DNA from: JAWLHK01 sp041690355 [NCBI: bacterium] | GTDB taxonomy: Bacteria > J088 > JAWLBW01 | NCBI GenBank assembly: GCA_041690355.1 | Contig: JAWLHK010000013.1 | Coordinates: 1 to 64,000 of the forward strand | Length of the DNA stretch: 64,000 nucleotides | Direction: 5' to 3' | Shown: positions 1 through 11,149 of the stretch, piece after piece | Position numbering within the stretch: position 1 is the stretch's first letter | Layout: each line of letters starts with the position of its first letter | Program-made: the position numbers and the translations under genes | Notes under the pieces: generated by a model | What the model was told of the DNA's origin: nothing | Databases searched by the model: none | What the model saw: the letters and a program-made list of their open reading frames with translations, nothing else

Positions 1-94
1 CCGCGCGATCTTCCTCCCGGGCGCCCACTCCCGAGGCCGGGGGTCGGGCAGAACCCGGGGGGGGGGGGAGGGGGAATCGCGGGAAAACTTGTTC

Positions 95-124
95 TTGAAG
101 CCCCCGCCAATCGCGTGGTAAGAT
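95..124 (+). promoter_or_regulatory. Sigma-70-type promoter of rpsB
   Basis: A -35 box TTGAAG (95-100) is separated by 18 bp from a -10 box TAAGAT (119-124). Transcription would start near 131 and give a leader of about 130 nt before rpsB. The leader contains two short hairpins, one C5/G5-type near 178-196 and one ggccccag/ctgggg near 207-222. They might serve S2 autoregulation, but I do not recognise a known rpsB leader motif. Confidence 0.6.
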
Positions 125-261
125 CATGGGATTCGTTTTACTACCGCACGCCGGTACGACCCTGCGCCCGGGTCCTTCCCCCAAAAAGGGGGGAGGCGGC
201 ATCAGGGCCCCAGAATCTGGGGAAGTTCGTCCGGCGGAGGCACAACCCGAAAGGAAAAACC

Positions 262-1179
262 ATGGCCCACAAGATTGCCGTCAAGGACCTGCTCGAAGCA
301 GGCGTTCACTTCGGTCACAAGACCGGCCGCGCCAACCCGAAGATGAAGCCTTACATCTACGGCGAACGCAACGGGATTCACATCATCAACCTCGACCAGA
401 CCGCCGATCTCTTCGACGCCGCGTATCAGGTTGCCGTCGACACCGTCGCCAACGGCGAAAGCGTGCTCTTCGTCGCCACGAAGCGCCAGGCGCAGGAGAT
501 CGTCAAGGAAGAGGCCGCGCGCGCCAGTCAGTTCTACGTCACGAATCGCTGGCTCGGCGGCATGCTGACCAACTTCATCACCATCAAGAAGAATCTCGCC
601 CGGCTGCACGACATCGAAAAGATGGAAACCGACGGCCGCCTCGAAGCCTTCACCAAGAAGGAACAGCTCGAGATCTCGCGCGAGAAGGAAAAACTCGTCA
701 AGTATGTCGGCGGCATCCACGACATGAAGCGCCTGCCGGGCGCCATCTTCATCATTGACGTGAAGAAGGAGCACATCGCCTGTTCCGAAGCGCGCCGGCT
801 CAATATTCCGATCGTCGCCGTCGTCGACACGAACTGCGATCCCGACACGGTCGACTACGTCGTCCCCGGCAACGATGACGCCATCCGCGCCATTCGCCTT
901 TTTGCCGGCCGTATTGCCGACGCCTGCCTCGAAGGCGCCGCGATCTTCGAAGAACGCGCCCGGGCCGACAAGGATACCCGCCGCGCCGACGCCGACGAAC
1001 AGGCCGCCGATGAAGGCCGCCGCCGTGATTCGAAGGTGGCCCGCAAAGTCACCCGCCGCGCCAAGGATGCCGCCCCCGATGCGGGCGAAGCCGCCGAGGC
1101 CGCCGAATCCGCGGGTGACAAGCCCGAGGTGGTCGCCGAATCCGCGGGCGAAAAGCCCGAAGTGGCCGCCGGCGAATAA
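262..1179 (+). CDS. rpsB: 30S ribosomal protein S2
   Basis: Small-subunit ribosomal protein S2, which binds the 16S rRNA head/platform junction. The ATG at 262 is preceded by an AAGGA ribosome site, and the protein opens [19 protein letters not shown] as in the family; longer in-frame starts upstream are not supported. Residues 1 to about 230 are the complete S2 domain, with the RWLGGMLTN and [11 protein letters not shown] blocks. The last ~70 residues (of 305) are an Arg/Glu/Ala-rich tail with a near-duplicated [18 protein letters not shown] block, absent from E. coli S2. First gene of the rpsB-tsf-pyrH-frr-uppS cluster; a terminator-like hairpin separates it from tsf. Confidence 0.98.
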   Translation: MAHKIAVKDLLEAGVHFGHKTGRANPKMKPYIYGERNGIHIINLDQTADLFDAAYQVAVDTVANGESVLFVATKRQAQEIVKEEAARASQFYVTNRWLGGMLTNFITIKKNLARLHDIEKMETDGRLEAFTKKEQLEISREKEKLVKYVGGIHDMKRLPGAIFIIDVKKEHIACSEARRLNIPIVAVVDTNCDPDTVDYVVPGNDDAIRAIRLFAGRIADACLEGAAIFEERARADKDTRRADADEQAADEGRRRDSKVARKVTRRAKDAAPDAGEAAEAAESAGDKPEVVAESAGEKPEVAAGE

Positions 1180-1196
1180 CGGCGCACGAATCCAAC

Positions 1197-1222
1197 GGGG
1201 CTTTTCGGAGCCCCCTTTTTTT
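1197..1222 (+). terminator. Intrinsic terminator/attenuator between rpsB and tsf
   Basis: A 6-bp GC-rich stem (GGGGCT 1197-1202 with AGCCCC 1209-1214) closes a 6-nt loop and is followed by C and seven T residues. This is the form of a rho-independent terminator. A partial terminator between rpsB and tsf is known in other bacteria; read-through into tsf is likely because no clear separate promoter is visible in the remaining 80 bp. Confidence 0.7.
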
Positions 1223-1302
1223 GCCTCCCGCCGAGGGCGAACCGGTTTGCCGGGCGGGAACACGTGGAACCTGAGAACCAGAAGTCTGTGAGGAAGTGAA
1301 TC

Positions 1303-2957
<1,655 letters not shown>

Positions 2958-2980
2958 GCGATACGTGAGGAGAGCTGCTC

Positions 2981-3538
2981 ATGCCCCAGGATGTGCTGAA
3001 CAAAGCCAAAGAGAACATGTCGAAGACGGTCGACGTCTTTGTCGAAGAACTGTCACGCATGCGTACCGGACGGGCGAACACCAGCCTGCTCGAAGCGCTC
3101 ACGGTGGAGTATTACGGGAGTCCGGTGCCGCTCACGCAGGTGGCGACCCTGGCCGTGCCCGAGCCGCGCATGATCACCATCAAGCCCTTCGAGGCCCGGC
3201 TCATCCAGGATATCGAAAAGGCGATCATGCAGAGCGACCTCGGCCTGACGCCGGCGAACGACGGTAAGCTCATTCGCGTGCCGATCCCCCAGCTGACCGA
3301 AGAGCGCCGCAAGGATCTCATCAAGCACGCGAAGAAGGTCGCCGAAGAGGCGCGGGTGGCCGTGCGCAACGTGCGCCGCGACGCCAACGACTCGCTCAAG
3401 AAGAAGCAGAAGGCCGGCGAGATGACCGAAGACGATCTGAAGAAATACGAGAAGCTGGTCCAGGAGCTTACGGATCAGACCATCGGCCGCATCGACAAGA
3501 TCGTCGAGGACAAGGAAAAGGATCTTCTCAAGGTCTGA
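2981..3538 (+). CDS. frr: Ribosome recycling factor
   Basis: Splits the post-termination ribosome together with EF-G. The 185-residue protein shows the standard family blocks: RTGRANTSLLE near residue 30, the domain II segment around residues 35-105, and the long helix with RRDANDSLKKKQK. A GAGGAGA ribosome site precedes the ATG. It lies 23 bp after pyrH and directly abuts uppS. Confidence 0.98.
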   Translation: MPQDVLNKAKENMSKTVDVFVEELSRMRTGRANTSLLEALTVEYYGSPVPLTQVATLAVPEPRMITIKPFEARLIQDIEKAIMQSDLGLTPANDGKLIRVPIPQLTEERRKDLIKHAKKVAEEARVAVRNVRRDANDSLKKKQKAGEMTEDDLKKYEKLVQELTDQTIGRIDKIVEDKEKDLLKV

Positions 3539-3541
3539 GTG

Positions 3542-4276
3542 ATGCCCCTCGATCCCGCGGCCCTGCCGCAACATGTCGCCATCATCATGGACGGCAACGG
3601 CCGCTGGGCCCAGACGCGCGGACTGCCCCGCATCGAAGGGCACCGCGAGGGGGTCAACCGGGTGCTCGAGATTTCGCGCGCCTGCCGTGACCTGGGCATC
3701 CGCATCCTGACCCTTTACGCCTTCAGCACCGAGAACTGGAAGCGTCCCGGCGACGAGGTCTCGGGGCTCATGGATCTGCTGCGCCTGTTTCTGCGGGAAC
3801 ACCGGGCCGAACTGGTCGAGTCGCGCACGCGCCTGAATCCGATCGGTGACCTCACGAAGATTCCGGCCGCGACACGCGAAGAGCTCGAGCAGACCGTGGC
3901 CGCCACGGCAGACTGCGAAAAGCACATCCTCAACATCGCCCTCAGCTACGGCGGACGGGCCGAGATCGTTCGGGCCGCGCGCAGCCTCGCCGCCGAGGTA
4001 CGGGCCGGCACGCTGGCCGTCGAGCAGATCGACGACGAACAGATCGCGGCCCGGCTCTACACGGTCGGCCAGCCAGACCCGGATCTCATGATCCGCACCT
4101 CGGGCGAGCAGCGCATCAGCAATTACCTGCTCTGGCAGCTCGCCTACAGCGAGTTCATGTTCCCCGACGAGCCCTGGCCCGACTTCACGCGTGAGCGTTT
4201 CGAACGTTGCCTGGCGGCATATGGGCAGCGTGAACGGCGCTTCGGGCTGACGGGCGATCAGGTCAAAGGGCCGTAA
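3542..4276 (+). CDS. uppS: Isoprenyl transferase (undecaprenyl diphosphate synthase)
   Basis: Cis-prenyltransferase that condenses isopentenyl-PP onto farnesyl-PP to make the C55 lipid carrier for cell-wall synthesis. MDGNGRWA at residues 16-23 carries the catalytic Asp17; RTSGEQRISNYLLWQ and the FPDEPWPDF block are the IPP-binding region. At 244 residues the length is normal. The ATG at 3542 is preferred; an in-frame GTG at 3539 directly follows the frr stop and would add one residue. Last gene of the cluster; cdsA, often next, is absent here. Confidence 0.96.
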   Translation: MPLDPAALPQHVAIIMDGNGRWAQTRGLPRIEGHREGVNRVLEISRACRDLGIRILTLYAFSTENWKRPGDEVSGLMDLLRLFLREHRAELVESRTRLNPIGDLTKIPAATREELEQTVAATADCEKHILNIALSYGGRAEIVRAARSLAAEVRAGTLAVEQIDDEQIAARLYTVGQPDPDLMIRTSGEQRISNYLLWQLAYSEFMFPDEPWPDFTRERFERCLAAYGQRERRFGLTGDQVKGP

Positions 4277-4490
4277 GGCCTCATTTCCCCCCGCGCGTAC
4301 CGCGTACATCTTCAGGCTGCTGAACGCCTCGCCCCCTTTTTCCCCGAGTCATCACTCCAGGCGAAAGAAGCGGCCGCGCGGGTTGCGGGCACCTTGATCC
4401 CTGAGGCACACTGAACCCTTTCCGGGTCGCGGCGCGCCGTTTCCGTAAGGGGGCTTGCCGCCGCAGCATCCGCCCCTCGAGAGACGGACC

Positions 4491-6968
4491 ATGTTGTTGC
4501 CTCTTGCCCTCGCGTTGTCGCAAGCCTTTGCAGCGCCCGCTACCGCCGCGGCGCCGGCATCTCCCGTCACGGTGACGGCACCGACGGCCGCGACCGCCCC
4601 GACGGCCCCGTTGCACTTCTTCGTTCTGGAAGTGACCCGAACGACGTCGGGAGCGGCCGGGCCCGTCACCGCGGCCGTCGGGATGGCTGTCGAAGCGACC
4701 CGCACGACGCGCCCCGTAACGGCGCCGACCCTGGCGGCGGCAACCACGTCGGCGACGGGCGTCACGGCTGCTACCGTGCAGTACCTCCCGGTTGTCAACT
4801 TTGCCGGCTTTCTCAAGGAGCGCGGCACGCGGCGCCCCATTGCCGATGCCCAGGTCGTCCTGGCCGAACTGGGGATGGCCGCCTTTACTGACCGGCAAGG
4901 CTACTTCGAATTCGAGGACGTTCCCGCCGGCGACTACACGGTGGTCGCGCCGGTAGTCGGCTACGAACGCCTGAAGACGACCGAGTCGATCTCGGAGACC
5001 GAACGCACCGACGTCACCTATTACATCGAGCCGCTCGCCGGGTCACCCCTCGAGGTCATCGTCGAGGTCGACCGCGTGCGCAAAGAGGTCTCCAAGACCG
5101 TGCTCAACCGTGTCGAGGTGAGTCAGGTCGCCGGTACCGGCGGCGACGCGGTCAAGGTCATCACAACCCTCCCCGGGGTCGCCACGTCGAACGAACTCGG
5201 CACCGATCTGCTCGTGCGCGGGTCGGGCCCCTTCGACAACCGCATCGAGATCGATCGCATCCAGGTTCCCTTCGTTTACCACTTCGGCGGCCTGCGCTCG
5301 GTGCTGCACGAAGACCTGATCGACGGCGTCGACTTCCAGGCCGGCGGCTTCAGCGCCAATTTCGGCCGCGCCACGGGCGGGGTGCTTCTCGCGCGCACGC
5401 GGCCGGGCACGACCGAACAGTACCGCGGCGCCGTCGACGTCAACACCCTGCTCAGCGAGGCGTACGTCGAAGGTCCGATCGGTGAGAAGGGCTCCTTTCT
5501 CGCCGCCGGCCGCCGCAGCTACATCGACGTCATCGTCGGACCCGTCGTCGAGGAACTCGTTCCGCCCGAGGAGTTGACCTTCAACGTCTTTCCCCAGTTC
5601 TACGATTACCAGCTGCGCTTCGACTACCGCCTGACGACCGACGCCACGGTGAACGCCTTCGTGTTCGGGGCCGACGACGTCCTGCAGCTCCTGGTCGGGC
5701 GCGTCGACCCGCGCGATCCGGGCGTCACCGGTTCGTTCTACGTGCACCCCTACTTCCACGTCCAGTCGGTGGGCTACACGCAGAAGTGGGGCCGCATCAC
5801 CAACAAGACCAACGTGTATTACCTGACGCAGGGGCAGGACATCCGCATCGGAAGCGACGGCGGCTTTCTCGCCATCCTGCTGCAGGCGCCCGGTCTGAAC
5901 AACGACACCAGCGTGCCCCTCGGCGAACGGCAGACGATCAACTTCGGGACCCAGCTGCGCTTCGACCGGGCCACCTTTCGCAGCCGCTTCCCGCGGCCGC
6001 CCCGCCCGGGCGAGTCAGACTTCACGTTCACCGACGCCGAGCTCGTCGATTACGAACGCGTCATCAACGGCGGCCAGGTCGGATTCTACGTCGACGACGT
6101 CGTGCAGGTGACCGACTCGTGGATGCTCGTGCCGGGCGTGCGCTTCGATTACTACAAACAGGATCGCGGCTACTTCTACGCCGACCCGCGCATATCGACG
6201 CGCTGGTCGGTACGTGAAAGCACGACGCTGAAGGCGGCCGTGGGGCGCTACTCCGACTTTCCTTCGGAGCAGCAGCTCGATGGGGAATTCGGGAATACCC
6301 TGCTTGAACCCTTCCACGGCATTCACTATGTGGCCGGCGTTGAACACCAGCTCACCGACAGCGACTTCGTCGACATCCAGGCCTATTACAAGACGCTCGA
6401 GGGGCTTGTCTACCAGAATCCGCTCGCCGGGGGGCAGTACCAGAACGTCCTTGACGGCAAGGGCTACGGATTCGAGATCTTCTACCGCCACTACCTGACG
6501 TCGCGGCTGTTCGGATGGGCCTCCTATGCCTACGCCCGCAGTTTCCGTCGCTACCCGCAGACGGGCCGGTGGGAGCCGTCGTCCTACGATCAGCCGCATA
6601 TCGTGAACCTCGTCGCCAACTACAAGCTGTCGAACCGCTGGACGGTCGGCTCGCGCTGGCGCTACAACTCGGGCGAGCCCTACACGCCGCTGGTGGATCG
6701 GATTTTCGTCGCCGACAAAGGCTTCTACATTCCGGTATCGGGCGAGCGCAACAGCCTGCGCCGCCCGGCCCAGCACCGGATGGACGCGCGCGTGAGCTAC
6801 GGCTATCCGTTCAATACGTGGACGCTCGAAACCTATCTCGAAGTGCTGAACCTCTACGGCTACGAGAATGTGGCCGATTACAGCAACAATTACGACTACA
6901 CCGAGCGCGAGGCCTTCTCGCTGCTCCCCGTGCCGGTTCCCGTCCTCGGCATCCGTGCGGAGTTCTGA
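4491..6968 (+). CDS. TonB-dependent receptor with N-terminal carboxypeptidase-regulatory-like domain
   Basis: Outer-membrane, TonB-gated transporter of 825 residues. The start is placed at the ATG followed by a signal peptide (MLLPLALALSQAFAAPA) rather than at an upstream TTG. Order: signal peptide; a Pro/Val/Thr/Ala-rich linker (about 20-95); a carboxypeptidase-regulatory-like beta-sandwich (about 100-190, with ADAQVVLAELG and GYFEFEDVPAGDYTV); a plug domain (about 200-320); then a barrel ending in Phe. The substrate cannot be read from sequence. It is followed one base later by a lipoprotein gene, a common receptor/lipoprotein pairing. The linker shares a motif with two other outer-membrane proteins in this window. 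Confidence 0.9.
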   Translation: MLLPLALALSQAFAAPATAAAPASPVTVTAPTAATAPTAPLHFFVLEVTRTTSGAAGPVTAAVGMAVEATRTTRPVTAPTLAAATTSATGVTAATVQYLPVVNFAGFLKERGTRRPIADAQVVLAELGMAAFTDRQGYFEFEDVPAGDYTVVAPVVGYERLKTTESISETERTDVTYYIEPLAGSPLEVIVEVDRVRKEVSKTVLNRVEVSQVAGTGGDAVKVITTLPGVATSNELGTDLLVRGSGPFDNRIEIDRIQVPFVYHFGGLRSVLHEDLIDGVDFQAGGFSANFGRATGGVLLARTRPGTTEQYRGAVDVNTLLSEAYVEGPIGEKGSFLAAGRRSYIDVIVGPVVEELVPPEELTFNVFPQFYDYQLRFDYRLTTDATVNAFVFGADDVLQLLVGRVDPRDPGVTGSFYVHPYFHVQSVGYTQKWGRITNKTNVYYLTQGQDIRIGSDGGFLAILLQAPGLNNDTSVPLGERQTINFGTQLRFDRATFRSRFPRPPRPGESDFTFTDAELVDYERVINGGQVGFYVDDVVQVTDSWMLVPGVRFDYYKQDRGYFYADPRISTRWSVRESTTLKAAVGRYSDFPSEQQLDGEFGNTLLEPFHGIHYVAGVEHQLTDSDFVDIQAYYKTLEGLVYQNPLAGGQYQNVLDGKGYGFEIFYRHYLTSRLFGWASYAYARSFRRYPQTGRWEPSSYDQPHIVNLVANYKLSNRWTVGSRWRYNSGEPYTPLVDRIFVADKGFYIPVSGERNSLRRPAQHRMDARVSYGYPFNTWTLETYLEVLNLYGYENVADYSNNYDYTEREAFSLLPVPVPVLGIRAEF

Positions 6969-6969
6969 C

Positions 6970-8181
6970 ATGAAATCGCTTCGTTCCACACTCGCCTTCG
7001 CCATGCTCGCCACCCTGGCGGCCTGCGGCGGACAATCCGACGATCGCAGCGAAACCATCGTCAAGGCGAAGATTCTCGCCGTTCGCGCCGCAAGCCCCGA
7101 ACTTCACCCGGGCGGAGTAACGCGGGTCGACGTGCTCGTCGGCGCCCCGGATGCCGTGACCGTGACCGCGTTTACCATTCCGATCGCCCAGGAGATGATC
7201 GGTGATTACGCAGACGGCAATGCCGATTTCCGCAACGCGGGCGTGGCGTGGAATTTCGTGACGGCCTCGACCGTCGTGTGCCCGCCCATCGCGGCGCCGC
7301 TGCTTCCGCGGTGCATGCCCGTCGACGGCGTGTCTGCCGCCGCCGAGACTCCTGGCGTGGCGAGCACGTGGTATCAGGCCCCCGTCACTCCCGGCACCTA
7401 CACGATCGCGGCCTTCGTCAAGAATGGCGTGCCGGCGTCGTTGAAACCCGCGCAGCTGCAGGCCGAACTCACGGCGTCGCTGAAGACCCTCAAAGGGATC
7501 GTCGTGCGCGCGGCCGGCGAGCCCTTGAACCGCAATCCGGTGCCCCGCGGGCTCACGGTCGAGAAACGCTGGCGTCTGAACGATCCGGAACGCAATCCAT
7601 ACGACCGCACGCCCCTCGAGGCAGGGGGGCTCGACGGCCGTGATGGAGAACTGCTCCGCATCAAGGCGAATTTCGACGATGAAGACATGGAGCGGGTGAG
7701 CGCCTACTGGTTCATCACGGCCGGGTCGATCCAGGGCTACGGGCGCACGGACATGGACTACCGCCCGCCCGCGAAGCCGGGAATCGTGAGCCTGATTGCC
7801 GTGCTTCTCGATCGCACCGGCGGCAACAACTGGTGGATTCAGGACTTCGCCGTCGGGCTCGACGAGCTGAAACCCGAAGCGCCGGCGCCGGAGGCCCTGC
7901 TCGTCGAGAGCGAAGGGCGCCTGTTCTGGCTCGGGTTTGCCGCCGGCGACACCGTGGCCACCGACGTTGCGGCGGGGCTGGCGGCGGGACCGGTCGTGGT
8001 CGAAGCCGAAGTCGTGGCTTCACCGGCATACCGTCTCGGATGGCGGCTCGGCGACATGGCCTACGCGGGCGCGCTCACCGAGGGAACCGCGGGCACCCTC
8101 ACGGCGGCGCAGATTTCAGAGTCGGTACCGACGGGACGGGTTGCGGTGCGCCTCGACCGCCTCGTCAAGCGCCTCCCCTGA
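6970..8181 (+). CDS. Lipoprotein of unknown function, partner of the upstream TonB receptor
   Basis: A 403-residue protein beginning MKSLRSTLAFAMLATLAAC with a clear lipobox (LAAC), so it should be lipidated and anchored to a membrane, probably the outer one. I recognise no enzymatic domain; segments such as NFDDEDMERVSAYWFITAG look like beta-sandwich (Ig-like) strands. It starts two bases after the receptor stop and is surely co-transcribed with it, so a role as a surface or periplasmic accessory of that receptor is plausible (inference). Confidence 0.8.
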   Translation: MKSLRSTLAFAMLATLAACGGQSDDRSETIVKAKILAVRAASPELHPGGVTRVDVLVGAPDAVTVTAFTIPIAQEMIGDYADGNADFRNAGVAWNFVTASTVVCPPIAAPLLPRCMPVDGVSAAAETPGVASTWYQAPVTPGTYTIAAFVKNGVPASLKPAQLQAELTASLKTLKGIVVRAAGEPLNRNPVPRGLTVEKRWRLNDPERNPYDRTPLEAGGLDGRDGELLRIKANFDDEDMERVSAYWFITAGSIQGYGRTDMDYRPPAKPGIVSLIAVLLDRTGGNNWWIQDFAVGLDELKPEAPAPEALLVESEGRLFWLGFAAGDTVATDVAAGLAAGPVVVEAEVVASPAYRLGWRLGDMAYAGALTEGTAGTLTAAQISESVPTGRVAVRLDRLVKRLP

Positions 8182-8243
8182 CCGTTCGGCCTCGGGCCGG
8201 AAACCGACAGAGGCTTCTGAAGACCATCGCGGAAGGCTGTCGA

Positions 8244-8260
8244 CTGAAGACTGTCTTCAG
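8244..8260. repeat. Perfect palindrome at a convergent gene junction
   Basis: CTGAAGAC, a single T, then GTCTTCAG form a perfect 17-bp palindrome between two convergent genes; its right arm contains the stop codon of the small minus-strand gene. A similar CTGAAGC/GCTTCAG hairpin covers the stop codon at 37.8 kb. Neither has a clear T-tract. Confidence 0.5.
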
Positions 8261-8463
8261 GGTTTGCGCAGCGCGACGACCACGGCCCCGGCCGAATCGG
8301 CGACGACGATGTCGCCGACCTTGCTGTGAGCCGGGATGGCGTCGGAGCCGAGGCGGATCGTGTAGATCAGCTCGGGGTCGTCGAGGTAGGTGATGCCCAG
8401 GGTGAACCATGGCTCCCCATGGTGCAGAAACATCTCCATCCGCTGAATGATCGCTTTTCGCAT
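8257..8463 (-). CDS. Small conserved-looking hypothetical protein
   Basis: A 68-residue reading frame (MRKAIIQRMEMFLHHGEPWF...) facing the preceding lipoprotein gene. Its composition is that of a folded cytoplasmic protein: no membrane segment, and a strand-rich segment SKVGDIVVADSAGAVVVALRK. Only a weak GGA lies before the ATG; a TACCCT box lies 9 nt upstream, so a short-leader transcript is possible. I do not recognise the family. It is kept because it fills an otherwise empty gap between convergent and divergent genes and has normal codon use. Confidence 0.5.
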   Translation of the reverse strand: MRKAIIQRMEMFLHHGEPWFTLGITYLDDPELIYTIRLGSDAIPAHSKVGDIVVADSAGAVVVALRKP

Positions 8464-8596
8464 CGGTTTCCAAGGGTAGCACAGACGGCGTCAGGATTCA
8501 TGCGTTCGCTTCCGGGACGGTTTGGATGGGGGCGGAGGGGCATCCGCAAAGGCGCCTGCGTTACAATGGTTTCCTTGCCTCACCCCGCCAGGGCCT

Positions 8597-11149
8597 ATGC
8601 GTTTTTTTCTTCGCGTCATCTCGTTTCGCCACCTGCGTCTTCACCCCCTGCGCACCGCGCTCACGCTGGTGGGCATTCTGCTCGGCGTGGCCATGGGGGT
8701 CGGGGTCGGGCTGCTCAATGAGAGTACGCTTGCTTCGTTCAATGAAATGGTCGAGGGGCTGGCCGGCAAGAGCGATCTGACCATTTCGGTCGGCGGCCGA
8801 GCCGGGATGCCCGATGCCACCCTCGATCAGGTGGCGGGGATCGAGGGGGTCAAGGCCGCCACGGCCAGCCTGCGCGTCTCAGGGTATCTTACCGATCGCC
8901 CGACAGAGCAGATTCTGCTGCTGGGCATCGATGCGCTGGCCGACCCCGAGTTCCGTACCTTCAAGGTCTCGAGCAAACCCGATTTCGATCCGCTCGCCTT
9001 TCTGAACACGCCCGATTCCATCCTGGTGCCGCAGAGCCTGGCGGCCCGCAGCGGCCTGGCAGAAGGGGACCGGCTACGCGTGACGACGCAAGGGGGCATT
9101 CTCGAGTTCACGGTTCGCGCGGTCGTCGACGAAGAGGGGGCCGCCAAGGTCTACAGCGGCAATGTCGTCATCCTCGACGTTTTCGCGGCGCAGGACCTGC
9201 TCGGGCGCACCGGCACGGTCGACCAGGTCGACGTCATCGCCGAACCGGGGGTTGCGCCCGAGGCGCTTCAGGAGCGGCTGAAAGCGGCTCTGGGTCCCGC
9301 CTATCTGGTGGAACGGCCGGGACGCAACGTGCAGGCCGAGAAGATGGTCGAGGGACTGCGCAAGACGACCGACATGCTCGGCATCCTCGCCCTGTTCGTC
9401 GGCATGTTTCTCATCTACAACACGTTCAACACGGCGGTCGCCCAGCGCCGGCGTGAAATCGGCATTCTGCGCGCGCTGGGGACTCCGCGCGCCCATATCG
9501 TCGGCATCTTTCTGGGCGAGGCGGCCGTTATCGGACTCGTCGGCTCGGCGCTCGGCGTGCTCTGCGGCGTCGGGCTCGCGCGCATGCTCATCGAACAGTA
9601 CGCCGAGACGGTCAGCAGTTTCTATTTCAAGGTACACCCCGAGGTGGTGGTCTTCAGCGGAACGCTCTTTGCTCGCTCGGTGGCCCTCGGTGTGGCCAGC
9701 GCCGTTCTTTCGGCGATTCTGCCGGCGCGCAAGGCCGCCTCGATCTCGCCGCTCGAGGCCCTGAGCGGTGTGAGCCTCGAAGCCGAACGCCAGCGCGGGT
9801 TCAAGTGGGCGTTCGCCGGCGGCATTCTGCTTCTTGCCGCCGAAACGGCCATCCTGCTGCGTTCGTGGGAAGAAACCAGCGTCGAAATCGGCGTCATCTC
9901 TGCGCTCGTGAGCTTCGGCGCGCTGGCGCTGCTGAGTCCGCTGCTCATCTCGCTGACGACCGCCCTGCTGCGGCCGCTGAACCGGAGCGTGCTGGGGCTC
10001 GAAGCCCGCATGGGCGGCGACAACCTCATGCGCTCGCCGGCACGAACCTCGGTGACGGTGGCGGCGCTCATGATCGGCATCACGCTTGCCGTGGCCATGG
10101 GCGGCACCTTCGCCAGCCTCTCGGCGAGCCTCGACGAGTGGATTACCGAGGGAATCACGGCCGATCTCACGGTGCGCGGTTCGGTGGCGCTCCCGGGCGC
10201 GAATTCCGTCGAGCTGCCCGGCGACCTGGCCGACGAGTTGCGGCGTGTGCCCGGCGTCGAAGACGTGAGCACTTTCCGCATCGTGCCGATTCCGTTTCGC
10301 GACGGTGTCATTCACGCCTACGGCGTCGACGTCGCCCCGATCCTCAAGCACTCGAGTTCGCGGTGGACCGAGGGGCGCCGCGATCGCGACGGCGAGCTGC
10401 TCCGCCAGCCGGGCCACGTGCTCATCTCCGAGAATCTGGCGAGCCGCTACAACCTGCACCGCGGCGACGAGATGGCGTTGCAGGGGCCCTTCGGCGCGCG
10501 CACGTTCAAGGTCGTCGGCGTGCACATCGACTACACGAGCGATCTCGGCTCGGTCGGTTTCAACCGCGAAGATTTTCTCTCGTTTTTCCGCGACCCGCAT
10601 GTCGACAGCGTCGACCTCTGGCTCGCCGAAGGGGTCGATCCGGTAGAGACCCGCGAGACGCTCAAGAAGATGTTTCCCCAGAAGCAGCTCTTCGTGCAGA
10701 CGAACGGCGAGTTCCGCGGCGAAATCGAGCGGGCGGTGGCCCAGATCTTCGGCATGGTCGACGTCATCCAGCTGCTGGTCATCATCATCGCGGTCGTGGG
10801 CATCCTGAATACACTGCTGATCAACATCATCGACCGCACGCGCGAGCTCGGCATCCTGCGCGCCATGGGATTCACGCGCGACCAGCTCGGCCGGGTCATC
10901 GTCTGGGAGGCGGCGTTCATGGGGCTCATCGCCGGCGTGCTCGGCGCCCTGTCGGGGAGCGCATTTTCAATGTCCATCGTGCATCTCATCAACCGCCAGC
11001 TGGTCGGTTGGAGCACCGCATTCGTGTTTCCGACCGACAGCGTGTGGAAAGGGTTTGTGGTCGCGGTCCTGAGCGCGCTGATGGCGTCGTGGTGGCCGGC
11101 GCGCAAGGTCGGCCGCCTCAATATCGTCGAAGCCATGGAGTACGAATGA
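8597..11149 (+). CDS. ABC transporter permease, MacB/FtsX type with two FtsX domains
   Basis: An 850-residue inner-membrane protein of the LolCDE/MacB exporter superfamily (type VII ABC, mechanotransmission). It has an N-terminal transmembrane helix, a periplasmic MacB-like domain (to about 260), a three-helix FtsX domain around 265-390, further helices around 410-480, then a second periplasmic domain and a final FtsX domain (about 720-843) ending in the ARKVGRLNIVEAMEYE coupling segment. The ATG at 8597, with AGGG before it, is chosen over an upstream in-frame start because the membrane domain begins there; TACAAT at 8562-8567 is a likely -10 box. No ATPase gene is adjacent, so the partner must be encoded elsewhere. 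The downstream lipoprotein overlaps by 4 bp (ATGA). Confidence 0.88.
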   Translation: MRFFLRVISFRHLRLHPLRTALTLVGILLGVAMGVGVGLLNESTLASFNEMVEGLAGKSDLTISVGGRAGMPDATLDQVAGIEGVKAATASLRVSGYLTDRPTEQILLLGIDALADPEFRTFKVSSKPDFDPLAFLNTPDSILVPQSLAARSGLAEGDRLRVTTQGGILEFTVRAVVDEEGAAKVYSGNVVILDVFAAQDLLGRTGTVDQVDVIAEPGVAPEALQERLKAALGPAYLVERPGRNVQAEKMVEGLRKTTDMLGILALFVGMFLIYNTFNTAVAQRRREIGILRALGTPRAHIVGIFLGEAAVIGLVGSALGVLCGVGLARMLIEQYAETVSSFYFKVHPEVVVFSGTLFARSVALGVASAVLSAILPARKAASISPLEALSGVSLEAERQRGFKWAFAGGILLLAAETAILLRSWEETSVEIGVISALVSFGALALLSPLLISLTTALLRPLNRSVLGLEARMGGDNLMRSPARTSVTVAALMIGITLAVAMGGTFASLSASLDEWITEGITADLTVRGSVALPGANSVELPGDLADELRRVPGVEDVSTFRIVPIPFRDGVIHAYGVDVAPILKHSSSRWTEGRRDRDGELLRQPGHVLISENLASRYNLHRGDEMALQGPFGARTFKVVGVHIDYTSDLGSVGFNREDFLSFFRDPHVDSVDLWLAEGVDPVETRETLKKMFPQKQLFVQTNGEFRGEIERAVAQIFGMVDVIQLLVIIIAVVGILNTLLINIIDRTRELGILRAMGFTRDQLGRVIVWEAAFMGLIAGVLGALSGSAFSMSIVHLINRQLVGWSTAFVFPTDSVWKGFVVAVLSALMASWWPARKVGRLNIVEAMEYE

